A stretch of 64,000 nt of DNA from Streptomyces tuirus (GTDB lineage Bacteria > Actinomycetota > Actinomycetes > Streptomycetales > Streptomycetaceae): assembly GCA_018195615.1 (NCBI GenBank), contig JAGTPG010000002.1:992001-1056000 (forward strand), read 5' to 3'. The notes beneath the pieces are model-generated. The model worked only from the letters and a program-made list of their open reading frames with translations, did not search any database and was not told the DNA's origin. Within the stretch, counting starts at the first letter, position 1; each line of letters opens with the position of its first letter. A program made the translations under genes and the position numbers. Below, one piece after another: positions 49,516 to 58,833 of this stretch.

Positions 49516-51548
49516 ATGCGTTACGTGACCAACCTGCCCTACGCGACGAAGGAAGAAGAGCACGTCACGATCCCGATGTCCGACGGGGTCCGGCTCTCCG
49601 CGCACATCTGGCGGCCCACCTCCTCGGACCAGGAGCCGGTGCCCGCGGTGATGGAGTACATCCCGTACCGCAAGCGCGACCTGACGGCCGTACGCGACTC
49701 CATCCACCATCCCTACCTCGCGGGGCACGGCTACGCCTGCGTCCGAGTCGACCTGCGCGGCACCGGCGACTCGGAGGGCGTGCTGCGGGACGAGTACCTG
49801 GAACGGGAGCAGGCGGACGCCGAGGAGGTACTGGCCTGGCTCGCCGAGCAGCCCTGGTGCGACGGCGGCACGGGCATGATGGGCATCTCCTGGGGTGCGT
49901 TCGCGGCGCTCCAGGTGGCGGCCCGCCGGCCGCCGAGCCTGAAGGCCATCGCCATCGCGTCCTTCACCGACGACCGGCACGCCGACGACATGCACTACAT
50001 GGGCGGTGCCCTGCTGTCGGACAACCTGGCGGAGGCGGGCACCATGTTCGCCTACGCCACCTGCCCGCCCGACCCGGCCGTGGTCGGCGACCGCTGGCGC
50101 GAGATGTGGCAGGAGCGGCTGGAGAACACCGAGCCCTGGGTGCTGGAGTGGCTGCGGCACCAGCGCCGCGACGACTACTGGCGGCACGCCTCGGTCTGCG
50201 AGGACTACTCGAGCGTGCGCTGCCCGGTCCTGGCCTCCAGCGGCTGGGCGGACGGCTACTCCAACGCCGTGACCCGGCTGCTCGGCAACCTTGACGTGCC
50301 GCGCAAGGGCCTGATCGGCCCCTGGTCGCACAAGTTCCCCCACCTCGGTGAGCCAGGCCCCGCCATCGGCTACCTCCAGGAACTCGTACGTTGGTGGGAC
50401 CACTGGCTCAAGGGTGTCGACAACGGCGTCATGGACGGCCCCATGCTGCGTACGTGGATGCAGGAGAGCGTCCCGCCCTCCACCGCGTACGAGGAGCGGC
50501 CGGGACGCTGGGTGGGCGAGCCGGACTGGCCCTCCCCGCACATTCAGCAGGCCGTCCACCCGCTCACCCGCCACACGATCGGGCCGCCGCGGGACGCGGA
50601 AGGGCCGGAGAGCGGCGAGGCGATGACCGTGCGGTCCCCGCTGTCGGTCGGCCAGTTCGCGGGCAAGTGGGCGTCCTACAACGCGCCCCCGGACCTGCCG
50701 TACGACCAGCGCGAGGAGGACGGCGGCTCCCTCGTCTTCGACACCGAGCCCCTGACCGAGCAGTTGGAGATCCTCGGCTCACCGACCGTGGAACTCGACC
50801 TGTCGGTCAGCGAACCGGTCGCCATGGTGGCCGCGCGGCTGTCCGACGTGAGCCCTGACGGCGCCGCGACCCGCGTCTCGTACGGCATTCTGAACCTGAC
50901 CCGCCGCGACAGCACGGAGTCCCCCGAGCCGCTGGAGCCGGGCCGCCGCTACCGTGCCACCATCCCGCTGAACGGAGTGGCGCAGGCGTTCCCGCCCGGC
51001 CACCGCGTCCGGCTCTCCCTCTCCACGTCCTACTGGCCGCTGGCCTGGCCTCCGCCCAGGCCCGCCCTGCTGAGCGTCCACGAGCACTCCAGCACGCTCA
51101 CCCTGCCGGTCCGGCCGGTGGAGGAACCCGACGAGGTGCCGGCGTCTCCCTTCGGTGATCCCGAGGGCACGCCGCCGCTCGCCACGAGCCAGGTGACGGC
51201 CCCGAGGAGCGCTGGGAGGTCAAGCGGGATCTGGTCGGCTATCACGCCGAGTTGGACATCGTGAAGGACCGCGGCACGGTCCGCTTCGAGGACATCGCCC
51301 TCGAGGCCGGCCGCCGGGCCCGCGAGCGCTACACGGCGGTCGCCGACGACTTCACCTCGGCCGGCGGCGAGTCCACCTGGACCATGTCCTTCCAGCGGGA
51401 CGACTGGGACGTGCGGGTGGTGACGGACACCCGTCTGACCTGCGACGAGACGGACTTCTTCGTGGACGCCACGCTCGACGCGTACGAGGCCGGCCGCCGG
51501 GTGTTCTCCCGCACCTGGAACGAGAAGGTGCCGCGCGACCTGCTGTAG
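49516..51548 (+). CDS. CocE/NonD-family hydrolase (frameshifted near the C-terminus)
   Basis: A serine hydrolase of the S15/CocE class. Nucleophile Ser125 is in MGISWGAFAA, Asp in SSGWADGYSN and His in GPWSHKFPH, followed by the C-terminal jelly-roll domain (VELDLSVSEPVAMVAARL). After TAPR the frame changes; adding one C to CCCC 51200-51203 gives TAPEERWEVKRDLVGYHAEL and a 677-residue protein. ATG 49516 was chosen; GTG 49507 is also in frame behind AAGGAG. It cleaves ester or amide bonds. There is no signal peptide, so it acts inside the cell, probably with the ATP-grasp enzyme encoded upstream. Confidence 0.86.
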
Positions 51549-52014
51549 GACGCGTCGGCCACGAGCCGCGCCGGCGGCAGCGACGCCCGGCGGAGCTGTG
51601 CTGGACAAGCGCGCCGGCGACGCTCACGGCGACCCACGGTAACGAGACCAGACGCCGTCGCCACGCGACGGCCCCCTCGTCATCGGCCATGCCACCGCCC
51701 GCCCAGCGCCCCGGCCACCGACGTGGCGGTCAGGCCCTGGGCGCGGCGCTGCTCCGCCAGGGCGTCCAGGCAGGCCGGGGTCCGGCACGTGGCGAACGCG
51801 CGCTTCCTCGGCGAGGTAGGACGAGGGACAGCCTCGGAGATGCGGGGAACTCCTCTCGGCGTCTGCTGCCATCGGCCACCGGACGGTGACGATCGCACAA
51901 CGCCTTGCCACACGGGGAATTCGGACAGAATGCGGCCGGCATTCCCCGTCAGCGTATTTCCGGGCGACCATGGCTGGACACCCCTACAGCCCCCTAGCCG
52001 CCAGGAGGGAACAC
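51549..52014. other. 466-bp gap with no recognised gene
   Basis: Apart from the hairpin at 51654, I see only short overlapping frames. A minus-strand frame at 51680-51913 contains LAEQRRAQGLTATSVAGALGG, faintly like a helix-turn-helix, but it lacks a convincing start or length. The 3' end holds the leader of the DUF779 gene with AGGAGGGA. Confidence 0.45.
51654..51672. terminator. Hairpin downstream of the CocE gene
   Basis: GCCGTCGC and GCGACGGC form a perfect 8-bp stem over a CAC loop, about 105 bp after the hydrolase stop. Confidence 0.5.
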
Positions 52015-52425
52015 ATGACCACTCGCACAGGACGTGTCGAACTGACCCCCGCCGCCGAGGACCTGCTGCGGCAGCTGACCGGGACGCACGGGCCGGTGAT
52101 GTTCCACCAGTCCGGCGGCTGCTGCGACGGCAGCGCCCCGATGTGCTACCCGCGCGGTGAGTTCCGGGTCGGCGCCTCGGACGTGCTGCTGGGGCACGTG
52201 GCCGGGGACACCCCGTTCTGGATGAGCGCCGACCAGTACGCGTACTGGTCGCACACCCACCTCACCGTGGACGTGGTCCCCGGCCGCGGCAGCGGGTTCT
52301 CCCTGGAGGCTCCGGAGGGCGTCCGCTTCCTGCTCCGCTCCCGCCTCCTCACCGACGAGGAGCTGCACCGCGTCGAGGCGGAACCCCCGCTGCCGACGGG
52401 GGCGGACGTCCCCGGCCGGGCCTGA
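52015..52425 (+). CDS. DUF779-family protein
   Basis: A 136-residue protein of the DUF779 family, recognisable by MFHQSGGCCDGSAPMCYP near residue 30 and by the C-terminal FSLEAPEGVRFLLRSRLLTDEE. The Cys cluster could bind metal. ATG 52015 sits behind a strong AGGAGGGA. The family often accompanies aldehyde dehydrogenase genes, but none is present here. Function is unknown. Confidence 0.85.
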   Translation: MTTRTGRVELTPAAEDLLRQLTGTHGPVMFHQSGGCCDGSAPMCYPRGEFRVGASDVLLGHVAGDTPFWMSADQYAYWSHTHLTVDVVPGRGSGFSLEAPEGVRFLLRSRLLTDEELHRVEAEPPLPTGADVPGRA

Positions 52426-52460
52426 ACGGCCTGCTGCGAGCGTGGCCGTAGGGTGAGGGC

Positions 52461-52934
52461 ATGTACACGACGCGGGTCTCCGGGCATGTCGACGCGCCGC
52501 GTGCGGACGTCTACCGGGCGCTGGTGAGCGCCGAGGCGGTCGCGCGCTGGCGGACACCGGACGGGATGAGCGGCGAGGTGCACGAGTTCGACGCCCGCGA
52601 GGGCGGCAGGTTCCGGGTCTCGCTCACCTACCGGGCGGCGGACGCCGCCGGGAAGTCCGCCGCGCACACCGACACGTACCACGGCCACTTCGCACGGCTC
52701 GTGCCGGACGAGAAGGTGGTCGAGGTGCTGGAGTTCGAGGCCACGGACCCCGCGTTGCGCGGCACGATGACACTGACGACCACGCTCACCGACGCCGAGG
52801 GCGGCGGCACCGACGTCCTCGTGGTCCACGAGGGCGTCCCCGACGCCGTGCCCGCCGCCGACAACGAGACGGGCACGCGCATGGCCCTGGCGAACCTGGC
52901 CCGCCTCGTGGAGTCCGGCCCGGACGCCTGCTGA
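52461..52934 (+). CDS. SRPBCC/AHSA1-family protein
   Basis: A 157-residue START-like (AHSA1) domain protein. It begins with the typical VSGHVDAPRADVYRALVSAEAVARWR and continues with GEVHEFDAREGGRFRVSL and a C-terminal long helix TGTRMALANLARLVE. The fold forms a hydrophobic ligand cavity; the ligand is unknown. It lies 35 bp after the DUF779 gene and is probably co-transcribed. Confidence 0.85.
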   Translation: MYTTRVSGHVDAPRADVYRALVSAEAVARWRTPDGMSGEVHEFDAREGGRFRVSLTYRAADAAGKSAAHTDTYHGHFARLVPDEKVVEVLEFEATDPALRGTMTLTTTLTDAEGGGTDVLVVHEGVPDAVPAADNETGTRMALANLARLVESGPDAC

Positions 52935-53023
52935 GGCGTGGAGGGCGCGAGTCGCCCGGCACACACACGTCCTGCGCACCTCACGGACCCCGTCCCACCT
53001 CTGGAGCTCCGGGCACACAAAAG

Positions 53024-53036
53024 CAATGGCCCATTG
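53024..53036. promoter_or_regulatory. Inverted repeat upstream of the terpene P450 gene
   Basis: CAATGG-C-CCATTG is a perfect 6-bp inverted repeat with a 1-bp centre in the 274-bp leader before the P450 gene. It may be an operator for the terpene operon. Confidence 0.35.
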
Positions 53037-53208
53037 GGTGCATGCAGCAATCGTGATTCTCCCGACGCCCCTCCGTGCATCCGTGCGCCCCTATGGAGAA
53101 AGGATTCGGCGAGCCGTTGACGGATTCCACCGGGCAGGAGTGAGGCGAGCACCATGTCGGTGCAACCGCACCACAATCCCGTGTGCCAACTGAGGCAGGT
53201 GGTATTCG

Positions 53209-54693
53209 ATGAGCGGCTCCGTTCCCGGTCCGGCCCGAGATTGGACAGTGGGCACTGCTCCAGGCATATTCCCATTCTTCGGCCACGGTATCGACTTGGT
53301 CCGTCGGCCGCTGGCTTTTCTGGAATCTCTGCCCGCGCACGGGGATCTGGTCGAAATACGTCTGGGTCCGCAGCGTGCCTGGATGGCCTGTCACCCGGAC
53401 CTGGTCCACCAAGTCCTCAGGGACCCACGCACGTTCGACAAGGGCGGCCCGCTCTACGACAGGTTACGGACGCTGCTGGGGGACGGCGTGGGTACCTGCC
53501 GTCATCAGGATCACCGGCGTCAGCGCAGGCTGCTCCAACCCGGCTTCCGCAAGGCCCGCGTCACCGACCAGGTGCACCTGATGGGCGAGGAAGTGGAGTC
53601 GGTGTGCCGGGCGTGGCGGGACGGACAGGCGGTCGACATCAGCGCGACCATGCTGGATCTGTCGACACGCGTGGTCAGCCGCGTCCTCTTCTCCGACTCG
53701 CTCGACGCCGCGACGGCCGCCGAGATGCGCCGGTGCCTGGCCACCGTGGTCCGCGGCATGTTCGTCCGGACGGTGATGCCGGTCGACGCGCTGTTCCGTG
53801 TGCCCACTCCGGCGAACCGGCGTTACCAACAGGCTTCCGACCGTCTGCGGGCGATCGTCGACGCGGCTGTCGCCGAACGCCGGCACGGCACCGCCGACGA
53901 CCATCGGGACGACCTGCTGGGGACCCTGCTGGCGGCCGCGCGGGGCGAGGGCGGGGGGACGGCGATCACCGATCAGGAAGTCCACGGACAGATGATCACG
54001 CTGATGTTCGCCGGCGCCGAGAGCACCGCCCTGTGCCTCGCCTCCGCCTTGGAACTCCTGGGGCGGCATCCCGAGGAGGAACGCCGCCTGCACTCCGAGG
54101 TGGACGCCGTGCTCGCTGCCGGGCGGCCGCCCGGCCCCGACGAGCTGGAGCGCCTCGTCCGCACGCGGTGCGTCCTCGCCGAGACCCTGCGCCACCGCCC
54201 GCCCGGATGGCTCTTCACCCGGGTCACCACGAGGGAGACGGAGCTCGCCGGGCACCGTCTCCCGCAGGGCACCACCGTCATGTTCAGTCCGTACCTCCTG
54301 CACCACGACCCGGCCCTGTTCCCCGACCCCGACCGCTTCCTCCCCGACCGCTGGCTGCCCGGGCAGGCCGGCGCGGCCCGCCCCGGAGCGATGATTCCGT
54401 TCGGCGCGGGCAGCCGGAAATGCATCGGAGAGACACTCGCCCTGGCGGAGGCCACGGTCGCCGTCGCGTTCATCGCCCGCCACTGGCGACTGCGCCATCT
54501 GCCGGGCTACGAGGAACGACTGCGCCCCGCCGCGTCGTTGGGGCCCAGGGGCCTGGTCATGGTCTGCGAACCGCGGGCGAGGCGACCGGTGGGCACACCT
54601 CCTCGGGCGGATTCCGGCGCACCCCGGACAGCTGTCGCACCCGTCGTCCACAACTCCCGAACGGCAGGTGGCAACGATGTCCACGACGCATGA
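53209..54693 (+). CDS. Cytochrome P450 paired with a terpene synthase
   Basis: A 494-residue P450. The I-helix motif is FAGAESTA, ExxR is ETLR and the haem loop is FGAGSRKCIGE. Its form resembles terpene-oxidising CYPs encoded beside cyclases in Streptomyces. The C-terminus has an unusual low-complexity extension of about 40 residues after VMVCEPRA, through which the frame overlaps the terpene synthase start by 17 bp, so the genes are coupled. A rare TTA codon lies at 53464-53466, which implies bldA-dependent translation. The inferred role is oxidation of the product of the adjoining cyclase. Confidence 0.9.
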   Translation: MSGSVPGPARDWTVGTAPGIFPFFGHGIDLVRRPLAFLESLPAHGDLVEIRLGPQRAWMACHPDLVHQVLRDPRTFDKGGPLYDRLRTLLGDGVGTCRHQDHRRQRRLLQPGFRKARVTDQVHLMGEEVESVCRAWRDGQAVDISATMLDLSTRVVSRVLFSDSLDAATAAEMRRCLATVVRGMFVRTVMPVDALFRVPTPANRRYQQASDRLRAIVDAAVAERRHGTADDHRDDLLGTLLAAARGEGGGTAITDQEVHGQMITLMFAGAESTALCLASALELLGRHPEEERRLHSEVDAVLAAGRPPGPDELERLVRTRCVLAETLRHRPPGWLFTRVTTRETELAGHRLPQGTTVMFSPYLLHHDPALFPDPDRFLPDRWLPGQAGAARPGAMIPFGAGSRKCIGETLALAEATVAVAFIARHWRLRHLPGYEERLRPAASLGPRGLVMVCEPRARRPVGTPPRADSGAPRTAVAPVVHNSRTAGGNDVHDA

Positions 54694-55684
54694 GGAAATC
54701 GCGCTCGCCGCACCGGACAAAATTCCGGCAGTCAATCTGGGGGAACTGATCGACCAGAACCTCTACATGCCTTTCCCGTTCCAGCGCAATCCCCACGCGT
54801 CAGAAGCGGCGGCAGGCGTCGCGAACTGGCTGAGGAAGTGGGGGCTGACCGACGACCCGGCAGTGGCGGCCATGATCTCCTGCACGCGTCCCGCCGAACT
54901 CGCGGCCTACAACAGTCCGGACATGGATCCCGGGCTGCTCCAGATCGTGGCCAACCAGATCGCCTACCAGTTCGTCTTCGACGACCGGGCGGAGGACGTC
55001 GGCCGGCGTTCGCCCGGCCGGCTGCTGCCCATGCTGTGCGAGAGCGTCGCGATCCTGCGGGACGGCGGGCCGCCCGCCACCCCGCTCGGAGCGGCCCTGG
55101 CCGACCTCCACCGACAGGTCCAGGAGCGGTGCACACCCGCTCAGGCCGCACGCTGGGCCTTCAACAGCCGGGAGTACGTGCACGGCCTGCTGTACGAAGC
55201 GGTGGCCCAGGCCCCTTCCGTCCCGGTGGGAAGCGGGCTGTGCCGGTCCATACGCTCCCTCATCGCGGGCGTCGAGCCGTTCTACCCGTTGTGCGAGGCC
55301 GCGCAGCCGTGCGAACTGGCCCCGGAGGAGCTCCATCACCCCGTCATGCGGCGCCTGAGCCGGTTGTCGGCCGACGCGGCGGTGTGGATACCCGACCTCT
55401 ACTCCGCGGTGAAGGAGCAACGGGCGGGCGGCATGATCAACCTGGCCCTCGCCTACCAGCGGACCCACCGGTGCTCCCTTCCGGTGGCCGTCACGCTGGC
55501 CGTACGGCACATCAACGGCACGATCCGCGAGTTCGAGGAGCTCTACGGCGAACTCGGGCCGGAGTTGAGCCCGTCCGGCGTCGGCTACGTGGAGGGCATG
55601 GCCGGCTGGATCCGCGGATGCTACTTCTGGTCCCGTACCGTGCCGCGGTACGCGGCCACGATGGCGGCACCCGCAGGGCTCTGA
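54677..55684 (+). CDS. Class I terpene synthase with altered NSE motif
   Basis: A 335-residue single-domain class I cyclase. The Asp-rich motif is FDDRAED (residues 102-107). The second metal motif, normally NDxxSxxKE, reads PDLYSAVKE (239-247), so the first Asn is Pro while Asp, Ser, Lys and Glu remain. The C-terminal Arg-Tyr pair is present in TVPRYAA, and a candidate pyrophosphate-sensing Arg is in CRSIRSL. ATG 54677 was chosen over an upstream GTG at 54668. Substrate (farnesyl or geranylgeranyl diphosphate) and product are unknown. It overlaps the P450 gene. Confidence 0.88.
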   Translation: MSTTHEEIALAAPDKIPAVNLGELIDQNLYMPFPFQRNPHASEAAAGVANWLRKWGLTDDPAVAAMISCTRPAELAAYNSPDMDPGLLQIVANQIAYQFVFDDRAEDVGRRSPGRLLPMLCESVAILRDGGPPATPLGAALADLHRQVQERCTPAQAARWAFNSREYVHGLLYEAVAQAPSVPVGSGLCRSIRSLIAGVEPFYPLCEAAQPCELAPEELHHPVMRRLSRLSADAAVWIPDLYSAVKEQRAGGMINLALAYQRTHRCSLPVAVTLAVRHINGTIREFEELYGELGPELSPSGVGYVEGMAGWIRGCYFWSRTVPRYAATMAAPAGL

Positions 55685-55711
55685 CCGTCTGCCCGACCGG
55701 TCGCCTCCGCC

Positions 55712-55775
55712 ACCGGGTTCCCGAAAGGGACCGGGTTCCCGAAAGGGGCGGAAACCGAGCAGGTTACCCGAAAGG
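55712..55775. repeat. Tandem 18-bp repeats with CCCGAAAGG core
   Basis: ACCGGGTTCCCGAAAGGG occurs twice back to back (55712-55729 and 55730-55747), followed by a partial third copy GGTTACCCGAAAGG at 55762-55775. Each has CCC-GAAA-GG, able to form a small GNRA-capped hairpin in RNA. They lie between the terpene synthase stop and the LAL gene, where they could act as binding sites for the regulator or as a transcript-end structure. Confidence 0.75.
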
Positions 55776-55908
55776 TTGAGACTCAAAGCGCTTCCGCGGG
55801 AAATTCACCCTCCCTGTCGACCTCCTCCTCCGACCCGGCCAAGGGGCCTGCGTCAGGGCGTACGCTCGCCCCGTCCGGCGGGAGCAACGACAGGAAGCGG
55901 TAGACCAC

Positions 55909-58816
55909 ATGACCCATGGGCTGCGGCAACCGATCACCGAACACCGGCCTCTGCTCGAACGCGACGAGGAACTCGAGGCCATCGACCGCGCACTGGCGGG
56001 GCTCCATGACACCGTCGACGGCGTGCCCGGGCACGGCGCGGCGGGCTGCTCGCCTTCACGGGCGAGGCCGGGCTGGGCAAGACGACACTCATCGCGGCGG
56101 CGCGCGCCCGCGCCGCCGCACAGGGGTTCACGGTGTTCTCGGGCAAGGGCGGCGAGAACGAGCAGGGGCTGGCGTTCCGCGTCGTCCGCCAGGCCATGCA
56201 GCCCACCCTGGCCGGCATGAGCGAGACGGAGCGTCGGGAGTTCCTGGGCAGCTGGTACGACATCGTCGGCGCCGCGCTCGGTCTCGAGGCGACGGACCCC
56301 GCTCGGGTGCCTGACCCGACCGGAGTGCGTGACGGCCTCGACTGGGTCATGACGCGTCTGACGATGATGAACGCGCCCGTCGTTCTGCTCCTGGACGACC
56401 TGCACTGGGCCGATACCGAGTCCCTCGACTGGCTCGCCTCCTTCGCGCCCCGGGTCGCGGATCTCCCGCTCCTCGTCGTCGCCGGCTACCGGCCCGACGA
56501 ACTCCCGGCCGACGCGACGTCTTTCCGCACGCTCGTCGAACGCCACGAGCAGCGACCGCACGTGCTGTCCCGCTCGGCGAGGCCGCGGTGGCGCGGATCA
56601 TCAGGGACGAAGTGGGTGAGGAAGCCGAGGACGAGTTCTGCGGCGAGTGCTGGTCGGTCACCGGCGGAAGCCCCTTCGAGGCCGTCGAGCTGGCCATCAG
56701 GCTCCGCCAGCGGCGGATGAGGGGCACCCAGGAGGAGTTGCCCGTGGTGCGGGATCTCGCCGCGGCGGTCAAGGGCCCCGGCCTGATCGAGCGCCTGAAG
56801 CGGCTCGGCCCGAGCACGGTCCGCTTCGCGTGGGCCGGCGCCGTCCTGGGTGGGCCCTTCTCGCCGGAGGCCGCCGCCGGCCTCGCGGTGGTCGGCAGCG
56901 CGGAGGCCGTCGAAGCGGCCGAGAAGCTGCGCGCCTGCCGCATCCTCGCGGACGCCGACGAGCCCGCGGGCGACCTGGAGTTCGTCCATCCGCTGATCGC
57001 CACCACGGTCTACCGCGACATCCCCTCGGGCCTGCGCGTCGGCATGCACGACGCGGCCGCCCATGCCGCCCAGACGGTCGCGTCCGACCCCACCGCCGCC
57101 GCCCGGCACCTGCTGGAGGTGCCCTGCGACGGCCGGGCCGAGACGGTCGCCTGCCTGCGCGCCGCCGCGCGTGAGTACCTCCGCGCCGGGGCCCCGGAGG
57201 CCGCCCGGCGCATGCTGACCCGGGCGCTGCGGGAGCCGCCCCCTGCCGAGGACCGCGCCGCCCTCCTCCACGAGCTGGCCTGCTCGACCTTCCTGATCGA
57301 GCCCACGGCCACGGTCAGCCATCTCCGGGAGGCGCTGAAGGAACCCGGAATCGACGCCGACCTGCGCGCCTCCATCGTGTACCGGCTGGCCCAGGCGCTG
57401 GCCCACACCGACCGGCTGACCGAGGCCGCTACCGTGGCCGCCGACGAGGCGGGGCGCACCACCAACGCCCGCGTCAAACTGCGCATGCAGGCAGATCACT
57501 TCGTATGGAGCGCGTTCCGCGCCGACGAGCCCGACTCGTCCGCCCGCTCCCGCCGGCTGGCGCGGCTGGCCGGCAAGCTCACCGGCCGGGGCCTGGAGGA
57601 GCGCTACATCCTCGGGCTGCGCGCGTGGGACGCCCTCGTGCGCGGCGAGCCGCGGCGGACCGCCCTCGAGTACGCCGAGGAGGCGCTGCGCGGAGGGATG
57701 AGCTGGACCGACGAGAACCGCGGCTTCGAGGTGCCCGTAGCGGTCGCCCTGCTGTTCATGTACTGCGACCAGCCACGGCGGGCCGAGGAACTGTTCGCCG
57801 AGGGTATGGCCGAGTGCGAGCACCGGGGGTGGCGCGGCTCCCATCTGGCGCAGGGCCAGACGCTCCTGGGCTATATCCGCTACCGCCGGGGCAGCCTCCC
57901 CGAGGCCGAGGAGCTCGTCCGGGCCGGGCTGCACACCGCCGAGCGGGTCGAAGGGGCGGTGCCCGCCCAGTGGTTCGCCATCGGCATTCTCATCCAGATC
58001 CTGCTGGCCCGGGGGCGGACCACCGAGGCACGCCGGCTCGCCGACACCCACCACTACGGCGACGTGGTCCCCAACGCCGTCATCTTCCCCGATCCCCGCA
58101 CGGTGTACGCCGAACTGCTGCTGGCGGAGGGGCGACTCAGCGAGGCGGCGCGCCTGTTGTCCAGGGTCGGGGACTGGCTGGAGGCGCGGGACTGGCACAA
58201 CCCCGCGTGGTGCCCCTGGCAGCTGGGACTGGCCTCGGCACTCGCCCGCACCGATCCCGACCGGGCGGTGCTGCACGCCCAGGACGCCGTCAAGCGGGCC
58301 CGGGACTTCGGTGCGGCGTCCGCGATCGGCCAGGCGCTGCAGGTCCAGGCAGAGGTGACGGGCGGGCAGCCCGCGCTCGATCTGCACACCCAGGCCGTCG
58401 ACCATCTGGAGCGGTCGCCCGCGGCGTACGAACTGGCCCGTGCCCAGGTGAGCCATGGGGCCGCGCTGGCCCGCGGCGGCCGCCTGCACGACGCCGCCGA
58501 CCGGCTCTACCAGGGGCTGGAGGGCGCGGTGCACTGCGGTGCCGAGGGTCTCGCCGCCCGGGCCAGACGGGAGCTCTCCGCCGCGGGACTGCGCCCACTG
58601 CCCCTGCGGTACGCGCAGACGGACATGCTGACGGCACAGGAACGCAGGGCCGCCGAGATGACGGCCGGGGGCCACCCCGCGTCGGTGGTCGTGAAGGACC
58701 TGCGGCTCACCGAGCAGGGCGTGCGACAGCTGCTGTCGTCCGTGTACCGGAAGCTCGGCACGGACGCGTCCGGCCTCGCCGACGCCCTGTCGAACCGTCC
58801 CCGGCACGAGCCGTAG
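55909..58816 (+). CDS. LAL-family LuxR regulator (two frame breaks)
   Basis: A large ATP-binding LuxR regulator, 969 residues after repair. An N-terminal AAA region has Walker A GEAGLGKTTL and Walker B VVLLLDDLHWAD, a long TPR-like middle follows, and a C-terminal LuxR helix-turn-helix has LTAQERRAAEMTAGGH and LTEQGVRQLLSSVYRKLG. Breaks at GGG 56043-56045 and CCC 56569-56571 each need one base (joins GAAGLLAFTGEAG and HVLSPLGEAAV). It starts at ATG 55909. Placement directly after the terpene pair, with repeats in its promoter, makes it the likely cluster activator. Confidence 0.88.
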
Positions 58817-58833
58817 CGGCCGTCCACCCGGTC

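Noticed and set aside
51680..51913. Small minus-strand frame with a faint helix-turn-helix look
   Set aside because: No start signal, no conserved family and a very short C-terminal match; I cannot support a gene.
55712..55775. 18-bp repeats as a CRISPR array
   Set aside because: Copies are directly adjacent without spacers, only two to three in number, and no cas genes are present.
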